NCBI GenBank assembly: GCA_002349525.1
Contig: DEDL01000035.1
Coordinates: 40,256 to 104,255 of the forward strand
DNA length: 64,000 nucleotides
Source: Lachnoclostridium sp. UBA2905
GTDB lineage: Bacteria; Bacillota; Clostridia; Lachnospirales; Lachnospiraceae
Reading direction: 5' to 3'
Shown: positions 25,729-34,345 of the stretch, piece after piece
Numbering within the stretch: position 1 is the stretch's first letter
How the letters are laid out: each line of letters begins with the position of its first letter
Notes under the pieces: generated by a model
Told to the model about the DNA's origin: nothing
Seen by the model: the letters and a program-made list of their open reading frames with translations, nothing else
The model's database searches: none
Made by a program: the position numbers and the translations under genes

Positions 25729-26931
25729 TTATGACTGGGTATTTCTCATATTCATAAGTTCATCAAGAATGATATCTGCTGCCTTTGTTTTGCTCATAAG
25801 AGGCAGGGATTTTTCGGATTCACTTGTAATGAGGGTGATACGGTTTGTTTCATGACCAAAACCTGCGCCCTCATCTTTTATACTGTTGGCAGCTATCATA
25901 TCTGCATTCTTTTTTGTAAGCTTTGCTCTGGAATTTTCAATAACATTTTCCGTCTCCATTGAAAATCCACATATAAGCTGACCATCTTTTTTATGCTCAC
26001 CAAGATATTTTAATATATCATTAGTCCTTTCAAGCATAAGAGATGCTTCACCTTCAGATTTCTTGATTTTTTCGGATTGGATAACTGCAGGTCTGTAGTC
26101 AGCAACAGCGGCACATTTAATGATTATGTCGCATGCATCGCTGATTTTTGTGACTTCCCTATACATATCATTTGCAGATTCAATATTAACTACATTGCAG
26201 TGGGAAGGTGGAGCAATATTTACAGGACCACTTACAAGTGTGACATTTGCACCACGAAGTGTAGCCATGCGGGCAATTGCATAGCCCATTTTTCCAGTAG
26301 AATGATTGGTGATAAAGCGCACCGGATCAATGGCTTCTCTTGTCGGACCGGCTGTAACAAGTACATTTATTCCAACCATGTCTTTCTCCTTTGCTATGTG
26401 GTAAATGATGTTATCCACAAGTACATCCTCTGAAGGAAGTTTTCCTGCTCCACTTGTACCACAGGCAAGGCGGCCACAGTCTGGCTCAATAATGTGATAA
26501 CCATATTCCTTCAGGGTGTTTAGATTTCTCTGCACAATAGGGTTTTCATACATGTTTGTATTCATTGCAGGAGATAGGAGAACAGGACATTTTGCGGCCA
26601 TAACTGTTGTAGAAAGCATATCATCGGCTATTCCACAGGCAATTTTCCCGATAATGTTAGCTGAAGCCGGTGCAATTAAAAATAAGTCAGCTTTAGCAGC
26701 AAGAGATACGTGCTCAACATTAAATTCAAAATTTCTGTCAAATGTATCTACCAGACATTTGTGACCTGTTAAGGTTTCAAATGCAATAGGGTTTATAAAA
26801 TTAGTTGCATTTTTGGTCATTATGACATGTACGTCGGCATTAAGCTTAACTAACATGCTGGCAACATTGGCCATTTTATAGGCAGCTATACTTCCTGTTA
26901 CTCCAAGGACAAGGGTTTTTTCCGTTAACAT
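25729..26931 (-). CDS. coaBC: Bifunctional CoaBC (phosphopantothenoylcysteine synthase/decarboxylase)
   Basis: It joins cysteine to 4'-phosphopantothenate and decarboxylates the product, two steps of coenzyme A synthesis. The 400-residue protein has the N-terminal flavoprotein decarboxylase CoaC (about 1-180) with VLGVTGSIAAYK, the catalytic His in VEHVSLA, and PAMNTNMYENPIVQRN, then ADDMLSTTV. The CoaB synthetase domain follows from VLVTAGPTREAIDPVRFITN with NHSTGKMGYAIA and CAAVADYRP. The start is preceded by GGAGGAG; an upstream ATG 18 codons earlier lies within the panD end and is rejected. Gene order panB-panC-panD-coaBC places the pathway from ketoisovalerate to phosphopantetheine on one strand. 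Confidence 0.95.
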   Translation of the reverse strand: MLTEKTLVLGVTGSIAAYKMANVASMLVKLNADVHVIMTKNATNFINPIAFETLTGHKCLVDTFDRNFEFNVEHVSLAAKADLFLIAPASANIIGKIACGIADDMLSTTVMAAKCPVLLSPAMNTNMYENPIVQRNLNTLKEYGYHIIEPDCGRLACGTSGAGKLPSEDVLVDNIIYHIAKEKDMVGINVLVTAGPTREAIDPVRFITNHSTGKMGYAIARMATLRGANVTLVSGPVNIAPPSHCNVVNIESANDMYREVTKISDACDIIIKCAAVADYRPAVIQSEKIKKSEGEASLMLERTNDILKYLGEHKKDGQLICGFSMETENVIENSRAKLTKKNADMIAANSIKDEGAGFGHETNRITLITSESEKSLPLMSKTKAADIILDELMNMRNTQS

Positions 26932-26944
26932 AGGCTCCTCCAAT

Positions 26945-27334
26945 CTAGATATCCCCAAGTGCGCCATGTTTTTCATAAGAGGCAATACTTGTTATATGAT
27001 TATTTTCATCAACAAATACAACCTTTGGCTTATGACTGTCTGCTTCTTCAGGTGTAAGATTACAATAGCTCATAATTATTACGTGATCTCCAGGAAGAAC
27101 ACATCTTGCGGCGGCACCATTAAGGCAGATCATTCCTGAATGTGGTTCTCCGGCTATTGTATAGGTTTCAAGGCGATTTCCATTCTCTACGTCTACAACC
27201 TGAACATATTCGTATTCGCGTATACCTGCTGCCTCCATAAGAACTGGATCAACAGTTATGCTTCCTACGTAATTAACTTTAGCTTCTACTACAAGGGCGC
27301 GGTGAATTTTTCCGCTTAACATTGTTATTGTCAT
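26945..27334 (-). CDS. panD: Aspartate 1-decarboxylase proenzyme
   Basis: It makes beta-alanine from aspartate for pantothenate. The 129-residue proenzyme self-cleaves between Gly24 and Ser25 in YVGSITVD, leaving a pyruvoyl group on the new N-terminus. IHRALVVEAKVNYVGS and the loop NGAAARCVLPGDHVIIMSY are highly conserved. The ATG used lies downstream of AAAGGAAA; a second ATG four codons later is possible. It lies 13 bases before coaBC. Before it is a 265-base gap to panC that holds a 15-base tandem repeat and part of a dispersed repeat, so the genes may not form one uniform transcript. Confidence 0.96.
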   Translation of the reverse strand: MTITMLSGKIHRALVVEAKVNYVGSITVDPVLMEAAGIREYEYVQVVDVENGNRLETYTIAGEPHSGMICLNGAAARCVLPGDHVIIMSYCNLTPEEADSHKPKVVFVDENNHITSIASYEKHGALGDI

Positions 27335-27395
27335 GTGTCTTTCCTTTCAAATTTATTTGTAAACATTTAAGTCAAACGCACGCAAGATCTGGTGA

Positions 27396-27455
27396 GTGAT
27401 TTTTGTCGGCGTGATTTTTGACAGCGTGATTTTTGGCAGTGTGATTTTTGTTAGC
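27396..27455. repeat. 15-bp tandem repeat, four units
   Basis: Four adjacent units of GTGATTTTTGNCAGC (N and the next bases vary) start at 27396, 27411, 27426 and 27441. It lies between panC and panD. Confidence 0.85.
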
Positions 27456-27558
27456 GTAAGCTGACATATTCTTCTTGGAATCACTGCACCATACACTCCG
27501 TTTCAGTGGCTGCAAAACAATTGTCTGCCAGATAATGTGCACTCTCCCAGAGCGTTTA

Positions 27559-27628
27559 TCTCAGTGGGAGAGTGTACTTCCACTGAGAAAGATTTGTTAT
27601 TACTCACCACTTGTAGAAGCGGGAGTAT
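27559..27628 (-). repeat. Dispersed two-hairpin repeat, copy B
   Basis: Read on the minus strand, the element starts inside the end of panC: CTCCCGCTTCTACAAGTGG, then TGAGTAATAACAAAT, then the second hairpin TCTCAGTGGAAG with CTCCCACTGAGA (27559-27588). It matches copy A at most positions over about 70 bases. The panC stop codon is the TAA within the linker. Confidence 0.8.
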
Positions 27629-28472
27629 TCTCGATTGAGATAAAGTTATCAATAAGACGTGTTTTACCAATCTTTACTGCTATGGCACAAAGAACTGAGC
27701 CCTCTATCGTATCAATATTTTTCATTGTATCCATATTAACCATTTCAACGTAATCAATTACAGCAAGAGGTTCGCTGTTAATAATTTCTTTCATGCGGGC
27801 AACTACTGCATTGGCATCAGTTTCACCATTTTCAACCATTTCTTTTCCGGCGAATATTGATTTTGAAAGAATAAGGGCTGCTTTTCTTTCCTCTGTATTA
27901 AGATAAGTGTTTCTTGAGCTTTTTGCAAGTCCGTCCTCTTCCCTTATAATAGGACAGCCTACTATTTCCAATGGGAAATTCAAATCCTTAACCATTCTTC
28001 TTATTATGGCTAACTGCTGGGCATCTTTTTCACCAAAATAAGCCCTGTCAGGTGTAACAATATTGAAAAGCTTACTTACAACAGTGCAGACTCCCTTAAA
28101 GTGAATTGGTCTTGATTTGCCACAAAGGGCATCGCTAAGGCCTGTTATATTAACGTAAGAGCAGAATCTATCTGGATACATCTCTTCAGGTTCAGGGTTA
28201 AATATGAGGTCAGCACCAGTAGCTTCGCAGAGTGCGGCATCCTTTTTTAAATCACGTGGGTATGAAGCATAGTCTTCGTTTGGACCAAACTGAGTTGGGT
28301 TAACGAAAACACTTACTACGGTTTTGTCATTGCCTGCAACAGAGGCTTTTATAAGACTCTGGTGTCCTTCGTGCAGGTAGCCCATTGTAGGGACAAGGCC
28401 TATGGTTTTGCCTTCTTTTTTCCAGTTGTTTATGGTTTCTCTTACTTCTTTTACTGTATGTACTATTTTCAT
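27600..28472 (-). CDS. panC: Pantothenate synthetase
   Basis: It condenses pantoate and beta-alanine using ATP. The 290-residue protein has GLVPTMGYLHEGHQSLI (the HIGH-like nucleotide motif), VVSVFVNPTQFGPNEDY, GKSRPIHFKGVCTVVSKLF, RAYFGEKDAQQLAIIRRMV and the KMSKS-equivalent AKSSRNTYL. The start is the ATG just after AAAAGGAGAG; an ATG 11 codons upstream lies in repeat DNA. The last ten residues, ENTPASTSGE, and the stop are encoded by dispersed repeat copy B, so the original C-terminus was apparently replaced. The core enzyme is unaffected. The leader region upstream is a nested palindrome. Confidence 0.95.
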   Translation of the reverse strand: MKIVHTVKEVRETINNWKKEGKTIGLVPTMGYLHEGHQSLIKASVAGNDKTVVSVFVNPTQFGPNEDYASYPRDLKKDAALCEATGADLIFNPEPEEMYPDRFCSYVNITGLSDALCGKSRPIHFKGVCTVVSKLFNIVTPDRAYFGEKDAQQLAIIRRMVKDLNFPLEIVGCPIIREEDGLAKSSRNTYLNTEERKAALILSKSIFAGKEMVENGETDANAVVARMKEIINSEPLAVIDYVEMVNMDTMKNIDTIEGSVLCAIAVKIGKTRLIDNFISIENTPASTSGE

Positions 28473-28496
28473 GGTTGCTCTCCTTTTTTTGTGTAT

Positions 28497-28721
28497 GTTG
28501 TACAAAGACCTATAGCCATAGCAGGCGCGCTCTCGCTCCGGCTCATCGCAGTGGTTCTAAATTCACAGCTTCGATTCACTCGCTGTTCATTAAGAACCAG
28601 CGATTTCACAGGGCCTGCATATGGCAATAGTGTCTTCTGTACAACAAAATTTCAAAAACTGTTTCGCCTGGGGTTTGTATTTTGCAGTTGTACAAGGACC
28701 CATAGCCGTAGCAGGCGCGCG
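28497..28721. repeat. Nested palindromic element between panB and panC
   Basis: A GC-richer block with three related 34-base segments: GTTGTACAAAGACCTATAGC at 28497, its inverted relative ending GTACAAC at 28612-28645, and a direct copy at 28687-28721 that touches the panB stop. Between the first pair lie two more nested stems: CGCAGTGGTTCT (28547) with AGAACCAGCG (28593), and ACAGC with GCTGT inside that. The 28497-28645 part can form one long hairpin or cruciform. No reading frame or transposase is present. Confidence 0.75.
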
Positions 28722-29549
28722 TTAATATAATTTTTCCAGTACGTCGTCGCTTGCCTTGTATGATCTTGTTTCGTCTGGGAATGCGCCGCTATTTACTTCA
28801 TTAATGTAGTCTGTAACGGCGTCTTTTATTATTGTGCCTACATTAGCATATTGTTTTACAAATTTTGGAGTGTAGTCTGAGAACATTCCAAGCATATCCT
28901 GATATACAAGTACCTGACCGTCGCATCCGTTGCCAGCTCCAATTCCGATTGTAGGAATTGTAAGTTTTTCAGTGATTTTTGTGGCAATTTCTGTTGGGAC
29001 ACATTCAAGTACAAGGGCAAATGCTCCTGCTTTTTCAACAGCGACTGCGTCATCTATAAGTTTCTTTGCTGCTTCAAGATCCCTGCCCTGAACCTTGTAG
29101 CCACCAAATGCATTGATTGACTGTGGTGTAAGGCCAAGGTGGGCAACTACAGGTATTCCGCATTCAGTAATTGCCTTAATCTGTGGACATACCTCTTCGC
29201 CGCCTTCAAGCTTAACTGCATTTGCACGGCCTTCCTTCATAAGGCGGCCTGCATTGGTTACTGCATCATATACGGAAGCCTGATATGACATAAATGGCAT
29301 ATCGCATACAACCAGAGCATTTTTTGCTCCTCTTGCTACAGCAGCACTGTGATGTATCATATCTTCCATTGTTACTGACAGTGTGTCTTCATAACCAAGT
29401 ATCACATTGCCAAGGGAATCGCCTACAAGTATGCTGTTGATGCCTGCTTCGTCAAAGAGTCGGGCAGTTGAGTAATCATATGCTGTAAGCATAGTCAATT
29501 TTTCTTTATTTTCTTTGGCTTTTTTAAAAGTGGAAACTGTGTTTTTCAT
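28722..29549 (-). CDS. panB: Ketopantoate hydroxymethyltransferase
   Basis: It adds a hydroxymethyl group from methylene-tetrahydrofolate to alpha-ketoisovalerate, the first committed step to pantothenate. The 275-residue TIM-barrel protein has TAYDYSTARLFDEAGI, the metal-binding ILVGDSLGNVILGY, VVCDMPFMSYQ, AVKLEGGEEV, VVAHLGLTPQSI and the catalytic Glu region LVLECVP. GIGAGNGCDGQVLV closes the active site. Length is normal. It is the promoter-proximal pan gene. The upstream 400 bases hold no other gene and I could not place a convincing promoter. Confidence 0.96.
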   Translation of the reverse strand: MKNTVSTFKKAKENKEKLTMLTAYDYSTARLFDEAGINSILVGDSLGNVILGYEDTLSVTMEDMIHHSAAVARGAKNALVVCDMPFMSYQASVYDAVTNAGRLMKEGRANAVKLEGGEEVCPQIKAITECGIPVVAHLGLTPQSINAFGGYKVQGRDLEAAKKLIDDAVAVEKAGAFALVLECVPTEIATKITEKLTIPTIGIGAGNGCDGQVLVYQDMLGMFSDYTPKFVKQYANVGTIIKDAVTDYINEVNSGAFPDETRSYKASDDVLEKLY

Positions 29550-29839
29550 TTTTATACCTGCCTTTCATCTGAAAATTATAAGATCTATAAATGGAAGATG
29601 GCGGAAAACACCTGTAACGAAAACAAAAAAGAAAAATCCAGCGCAGGGATGTAATGATCAGTACAAAGTATAATATGAGCAAAATAGTCTCATTTATGGT
29701 ACAATATCCGTGGTGGATTAAACACTGTAAAAGTGTGAAATTATTAATGTTTAAGCGGTACAGCTTCTTTCGAATACCATCCACACGTTAATATAGCACT
29801 ATACTTTGTGGGATGCAAGCAGAAAATTTTCCTCAGTAG

Positions 29840-29896
29840 AGAAGACTCCACTTTCTGCAAGTGGTGAGTAATAACAAAGCTTTCCTGGTGGGAGCA
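29840..29896 (+). repeat. Dispersed repeat, copy C
   Basis: ACTCCACTTTCTGCAAGTGG, then TGAGTAATAACAAAG, then a degenerate second half (GGTGGGAGCAATCTTACGC). The first half matches copies A, B and D closely. The rest of 29550-29952 has no recognisable gene. Confidence 0.7.
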
Positions 29897-29952
29897 ATCT
29901 TACGCTTGAACTGATCCCATAGTGACAATATGAAATGAAAGGGTTAATGTTT

Positions 29953-31539
29953 ATGAAAAATGAGAATACAATCCATGCATACAGATATGGATTTTTGAAA
30001 ATTGGGCTTCCATATATTGAAGGAGAAAATGAGCCATGGCTTATATTTACCCATGAAGACGGCGAGAGTATTAAGGTAAGAGCATACAGGTCTTCTGATA
30101 ATGAATGCAGTGTTAATTTTTATCCGGAAAAAACCGGTATGTATACATACACTACATGTGAAAATAAGGTACTTGGGAAAATAGAAGTTTCTGTTGATGA
30201 AAATCATATTCGACACGGAATAGTGAAGGCATATAAGACTCATTTCAGGTACCAGGACGGAACATGGTTTTATCCTTTTGGAACTACAGTTTATGCTCTG
30301 GTTCACCAGCAAAATGAGCTTGTTGATACAACTATGGAGACACTTGCAGCGGCTCCATTTAATAAGGTAAGAATGTGCCTTTTTCCGAAACATTACGATT
30401 TTAATCACAATGAGCCTGAATTTTTTGCATTTGAAAAGGATGAAAATGGCAGATTTGACTTTACAAAACCATGCTTTGCCTTCTGGAACCAGCTTGAAAG
30501 AAGGATTGACCAGCTTGATGGCATGGGAATACAGTGTGATCTTATATTATTTCATCCATATGACAGATGGGGCTTTGCGGATATGACTCTTAATGAGGCG
30601 AAGACCTACCTGGATTATGCCATAAGAAGACTTGCTGCACATCCTAATATATGGTGGAGTATTGCAAATGAATTTGATCTTATGAAATATTCATTTGAGG
30701 AATGGGAGGAAATCGCATCATTTACTGCTAAAATGGACCCATATGGACATCTTCTAAGCAATCACAACTGCATAGGTTTCTGGGATTTTGACAATAAGGA
30801 TACCACTCATGTGTGCCTGCAGATTAAAGGCTGTGAAGAGGTTAGCGGTTTTATTCGCAAATATAGGAAGCCGCTTATGGTAGATGAGTGCTGCTATGAA
30901 GGAAACATTGCCTATGAATGGGGGAATATATCCCCATTTGAAATGGTGAACAAATTCTGGATGACTATTGTGCAGGGGGGTTATTGTACCCACGGTGAGA
31001 CATATCTTAGTGATGAAACAATTGCAGCAATGACTTCCGGAAAAAAGGATGTGGATGATACGTTGTGGTGGTCAAAGGGTGGCAGCCTAAAAGGAGAAAG
31101 CCCTAAGCGCATTGCATTTTTAAAGAGTATAATTGATAGTCTGCCGGAGCCGTTAACATATTGCGGCTATGAATTTTCAAGGGAAAGGTATGATGAGATA
31201 AATGAGGATCCGTCCAGGGCGGAAAATGATTTCTGGCTTGCAGTTGCAAGTGTTCCATGGGAAAGAGCCAGAGGAGCCATGCTTACAGGCAAGGAGTATG
31301 TGGCTTGTGCAGGCAATGATGTGTTTCTGAAGTATACTGAACGAAAGTGTGCTGCAATTACTGATTTTAATCTGCCTGATGAGTATCTGTATGATGTATA
31401 TCTTATTGATGTCTGGAATATGACGAAAGAAAGGATTCTTTCTAAGGTTGGGGGAAGCCTGAAGGTGAAATTGCCAGGCAAAGAGGGGATGGCTCTTATG
31501 GCTGTTAAAAGAGAAAATGACCAGGTGAAACACCATTAA
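29953..31539 (+). CDS. Cytosolic glycosidase-like protein, DUF5060/DUF5605 type
   Basis: A 528-residue protein with no signal peptide. The N-terminal 85 residues form a beta-sandwich of DUF5060 type, followed by a (beta/alpha)8 barrel beginning HFRYQDGTWFYPFGTTVYAL. Two acidic residues lie where clan GH-A enzymes have acid/base and nucleophile: Glu240 in SIANEFDLM and Glu312 in LMVDECCYEG. HGETYLSDET is another likely substrate-site segment. The C-terminal 80 residues form a small beta domain (DUF5605-like). Absence of an export signal suggests it trims imported oligosaccharides. No sugar transporter adjoins it, so the substrate cannot be named. The start has AAAGGG nine bases upstream; ATG codons at 29935 and 29947 are too close to or ahead of that site. 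Confidence 0.8.
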   Translation: MKNENTIHAYRYGFLKIGLPYIEGENEPWLIFTHEDGESIKVRAYRSSDNECSVNFYPEKTGMYTYTTCENKVLGKIEVSVDENHIRHGIVKAYKTHFRYQDGTWFYPFGTTVYALVHQQNELVDTTMETLAAAPFNKVRMCLFPKHYDFNHNEPEFFAFEKDENGRFDFTKPCFAFWNQLERRIDQLDGMGIQCDLILFHPYDRWGFADMTLNEAKTYLDYAIRRLAAHPNIWWSIANEFDLMKYSFEEWEEIASFTAKMDPYGHLLSNHNCIGFWDFDNKDTTHVCLQIKGCEEVSGFIRKYRKPLMVDECCYEGNIAYEWGNISPFEMVNKFWMTIVQGGYCTHGETYLSDETIAAMTSGKKDVDDTLWWSKGGSLKGESPKRIAFLKSIIDSLPEPLTYCGYEFSRERYDEINEDPSRAENDFWLAVASVPWERARGAMLTGKEYVACAGNDVFLKYTERKCAAITDFNLPDEYLYDVYLIDVWNMTKERILSKVGGSLKVKLPGKEGMALMAVKRENDQVKHH

Positions 31540-31656
31540 AAGTTTACTGAATTGTGCCTATTTCCTTGACTTTTTAATTTTGGATGTGTAAAGTGATTTT
31601 TGCATTTGTAAAATAAGTATCCAGGGACGTAACTTAAAGAATCGGAGATTACAGGC

Positions 31657-32790
31657 ATGATTAACAAAATATTATGCATGATTAAGAAGGCATGCATTAT
31701 TAAGTCACATTTTGTAAACAGAATACAGGCTTACATTACAAAAAGCTTTAGAGTAGATGTTTTGAACAAGACAGGAAAAAATGTAGTCAGGGTGTTTGGA
31801 GTTTCTCTTTCATTTTGCATTATTTTATGTATAAGCGGATTATTTTTGACGGGATGTTCAGTGTCAGAAAATGAGGGTGCGGATGATGGTAAGCAAAAGA
31901 TAGTAACAACCCTTTATGCACCGTATGATTTTGCAAAGAATGTTGGTGGGGACAGGGTGAATGTTAAGATGCTTTTGGCACCGGGAGAAGAAAGCCATTC
32001 CTATGACCCTACTCCACAGGACATAATGGCGATTGAACACTGCGACCTTTTCATCTATAACGGTGGCGAGAACGAAAGCTGGGTGGAGGATATTCTTTCA
32101 TCCCTTGACAGAGATATATCTGTAATAAAAATGATGGATCTTATTGATACTGTTTATGAGGAAGAAACTGTAGAGGGAATGCAGGCAGAAAAAGGGCATG
32201 AACATAAGGATGAGGATGCGCATGAAGATGCAGACAGCCATGATAAGGAGGATGCTCACGAAGAATATGATGAGCATGTGTGGACTTCAATAGACAACGC
32301 AGTATCCATATCAGAGGCCATATGTAAAACTCTTGCGGACAGACAGCCTGGAGACCATGATTATTTTGAAAAGAATTATGAAGAATACAGGAATGAACTT
32401 ATTCAGGTTAAAAATGATATAAAAAATGTTGTGGATAATGGGTGCAGAAAAACTATTGTATTAGGTGACAGGTTTCCGATGAGATATTTTGTGGAGGAAT
32501 TCGGTCTTGATTACTGCGCAGCATTTCCTGGCTGTTCAGCAGATACAGAAGCTAATGCATCAACTATAAAATTCCTTATTGATAAGGTTAGAACTGAAAA
32601 AATACCAGTGGTTTTCAAAATGGAACTTAGTAATGGAAATATCGCTAAAACCATAGCCGGGGAAACACAGGCGAAAACCACAACATTGTACGCCTGCCAT
32701 AATATATCAGCAGATGATTTTAAGGCTGGGACAGGCTATATTGATTTAATGCGGCGAAATGAGCAGGCACTTAAGGAGGCGTTGTATTAA
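31657..32790 (+). CDS. znuA: Zinc ABC transporter substrate-binding lipoprotein
   Basis: A metal-capturing lipoprotein of the cluster A-I (ZnuA/AdcA) family, 377 residues. The lipobox LFLTGCS places the lipidated Cys near residue 67, which makes the N-terminal region unusually long; a later start cannot be excluded. The mature part has IVTTLYAPYDFAKNVGGD, His in EESHSYDPTPQDI, and a His/Asp/Glu-rich loop at about residues 180-205 (HEHKDEDAHEDADSHDKED), the zinc-collecting loop of ZnuA proteins, then the ligand His in EYDEHVWTS. It overlaps znuC by one base. The His-rich loop points to zinc rather than manganese. No Zur box was recognised. Confidence 0.92.
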   Translation: MINKILCMIKKACIIKSHFVNRIQAYITKSFRVDVLNKTGKNVVRVFGVSLSFCIILCISGLFLTGCSVSENEGADDGKQKIVTTLYAPYDFAKNVGGDRVNVKMLLAPGEESHSYDPTPQDIMAIEHCDLFIYNGGENESWVEDILSSLDRDISVIKMMDLIDTVYEEETVEGMQAEKGHEHKDEDAHEDADSHDKEDAHEEYDEHVWTSIDNAVSISEAICKTLADRQPGDHDYFEKNYEEYRNELIQVKNDIKNVVDNGCRKTIVLGDRFPMRYFVEEFGLDYCAAFPGCSADTEANASTIKFLIDKVRTEKIPVVFKMELSNGNIAKTIAGETQAKTTTLYACHNISADDFKAGTGYIDLMRRNEQALKEALY

Positions 32791-33491
32791 TGGCACTTAT
32801 TACATGCGAAAATGTTGTTCTTGGATATGATGGCGAGAAAGTATTGTCAGATATTAATTTTGCCATAAACAGCGGTGATTACCTGTGCGTGGTTGGTGAA
32901 AACGGCGCAGGAAAAAGTACCCTTATAAAGGGACTTCTTAAGCTTATTAATCCAATGGAAGGAAAAATAATTCTGTCAGACGGTTTGAAACCGTCAGAGA
33001 TAGGTTACCTTCCCCAGCAGACTGCCATACAGAAAAATTTCCCGGCAAGTATATTTGAGGTTGTTATATCCGGCAAATTAAACAGTATGGGCTTTAGAAC
33101 ATTTTATTCTTCAAAAGAAAAGAAGGATGCAATGGACAAAATTGAAATGATGGGTCTTAAGGGGCTTGAAAAAAGATGCTATCAGGATCTTTCGGGAGGG
33201 CAGCAGCAAAGAGTGCTGCTTGCAAGGGCACTCCTTGCAACAAGTAGAATGATACTTCTTGATGAACCGGTGGCAGGACTTGATCCGGTTGTAACAGCTG
33301 AGCTTTATGAGCTTATTAACAAAATAAACAAAGAAATGGGCATAACTGTCATAATGGTTTCACACGACATACACGCAGCCTTAAAGTATTCAACTCATAT
33401 ACTTCATTTGTCACACAGACAGCTGTTTTTTGGTGAAACCGGAAAATATATACACAGTGAAGCAGCTAAGGAATTTCTTGCAGTAGAATAG
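32790..33491 (+). CDS. znuC: Zinc ABC transporter ATPase
   Basis: The 233-residue ATP-binding subunit of the metal importer. All motifs are present: Walker A GENGAGKSTL, Q-loop in YLPQQTAI, signature LSGGQQQRVLLARAL, Walker B MILLDEP and switch His in VMVSHDIHAAL. The ATG overlaps the znuA stop codon, so translation is coupled. Confidence 0.94.
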   Translation: MALITCENVVLGYDGEKVLSDINFAINSGDYLCVVGENGAGKSTLIKGLLKLINPMEGKIILSDGLKPSEIGYLPQQTAIQKNFPASIFEVVISGKLNSMGFRTFYSSKEKKDAMDKIEMMGLKGLEKRCYQDLSGGQQQRVLLARALLATSRMILLDEPVAGLDPVVTAELYELINKINKEMGITVIMVSHDIHAALKYSTHILHLSHRQLFFGETGKYIHSEAAKEFLAVE

Positions 33492-33526
33492 AAAAACAGA
33501 AGCTGGTGCGGAGGTGGAAAAGTAAT

Positions 33527-34345
33527 ATGTTACAGGCAATTGCAGATATATTCTCATATTCATTTTTAATGAGGGCGCTTATTGTAGGAGTGCTTGTGTC
33601 ATTGTGTGCAAGTCTTTTAGGGGTAAGTCTGGTATTAAAGAGATATTCAATGATTGGTGATGGGCTTTCACATGTTGGATTTGGAGCCATGGCCGTTGCA
33701 ACAGTATTAAATGCAGCACCTCTTGCTGTGGCAATTCCGGTGTGTGTTATTACTGCATTTTTGCTTCTTCGAATAAATGAAAAGAGCAGTATGGGTGGCG
33801 ATGCCGGAATTGCAGTGACTTCAAGCGGGGCACTTGCAATAGGTATTATGGTCATATCCATGACAACCGGTGTTAATACGGATATATACAATTATATGTT
33901 TGGAAGTATTTTAGCCCTTGATAATACCGATATGATTTTATGTATTGTATTATCTGTTATTGTTATAACTATTTATTTTCTGTTTTATAACAGAATATTT
34001 GCAGTTACATTTGACGAAACATTTTCAAAAGCCACTGGAATTCATACCGGAATATACAATATGATTCTTGCTGTCCTTACAGCGGTGACTGTAGTTCTCG
34101 GAATGCGTATGATGGGAGCACTTCTAATATCGAGTCTTATAATATTCCCGTCCATGACTTCCATGAAGCTTTGCAAAACCTATAAAAGTGTAATTGTCGT
34201 GGCTGCAATAGTATCAGTTGTATGCTTTATAGCAGGTCTTTTAATATCTTATCTTTACGCTGCACCAACAGGTGCCAGTATTGTAGTGGTAAATATTGTA
34301 GTCCTTATAATAGCAGGAATAATTAAAAGAGGTAGAAGCAAATGA
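33527..34345 (+). CDS. znuB: Zinc ABC transporter permease
   Basis: A 272-residue ABC-3 family permease with about eight membrane helices. It begins MLQAIADIFSYSFLMRALIVG and contains SLVLKRYSMIGDGLSHVGFGAMA, the conserved segment containing the coupling helix. The C-terminal region RMMGALLISSLIIFPSMTSM is typical of ZnuB/MntB. The start is placed at the ATG after GGAGGTGG; a GTG seven codons upstream overlaps that site. The stop overlaps the maf start (ATGA). Confidence 0.93.
   Translation: MLQAIADIFSYSFLMRALIVGVLVSLCASLLGVSLVLKRYSMIGDGLSHVGFGAMAVATVLNAAPLAVAIPVCVITAFLLLRINEKSSMGGDAGIAVTSSGALAIGIMVISMTTGVNTDIYNYMFGSILALDNTDMILCIVLSVIVITIYFLFYNRIFAVTFDETFSKATGIHTGIYNMILAVLTAVTVVLGMRMMGALLISSLIIFPSMTSMKLCKTYKSVIVVAAIVSVVCFIAGLLISYLYAAPTGASIVVVNIVVLIIAGIIKRGRSK

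Noticed and set aside
29550..29784. Promoter for panB
   Set aside because: TATACT and TATTAT occur on the minus strand, but no -35 with acceptable spacing was found, so I did not annotate one.
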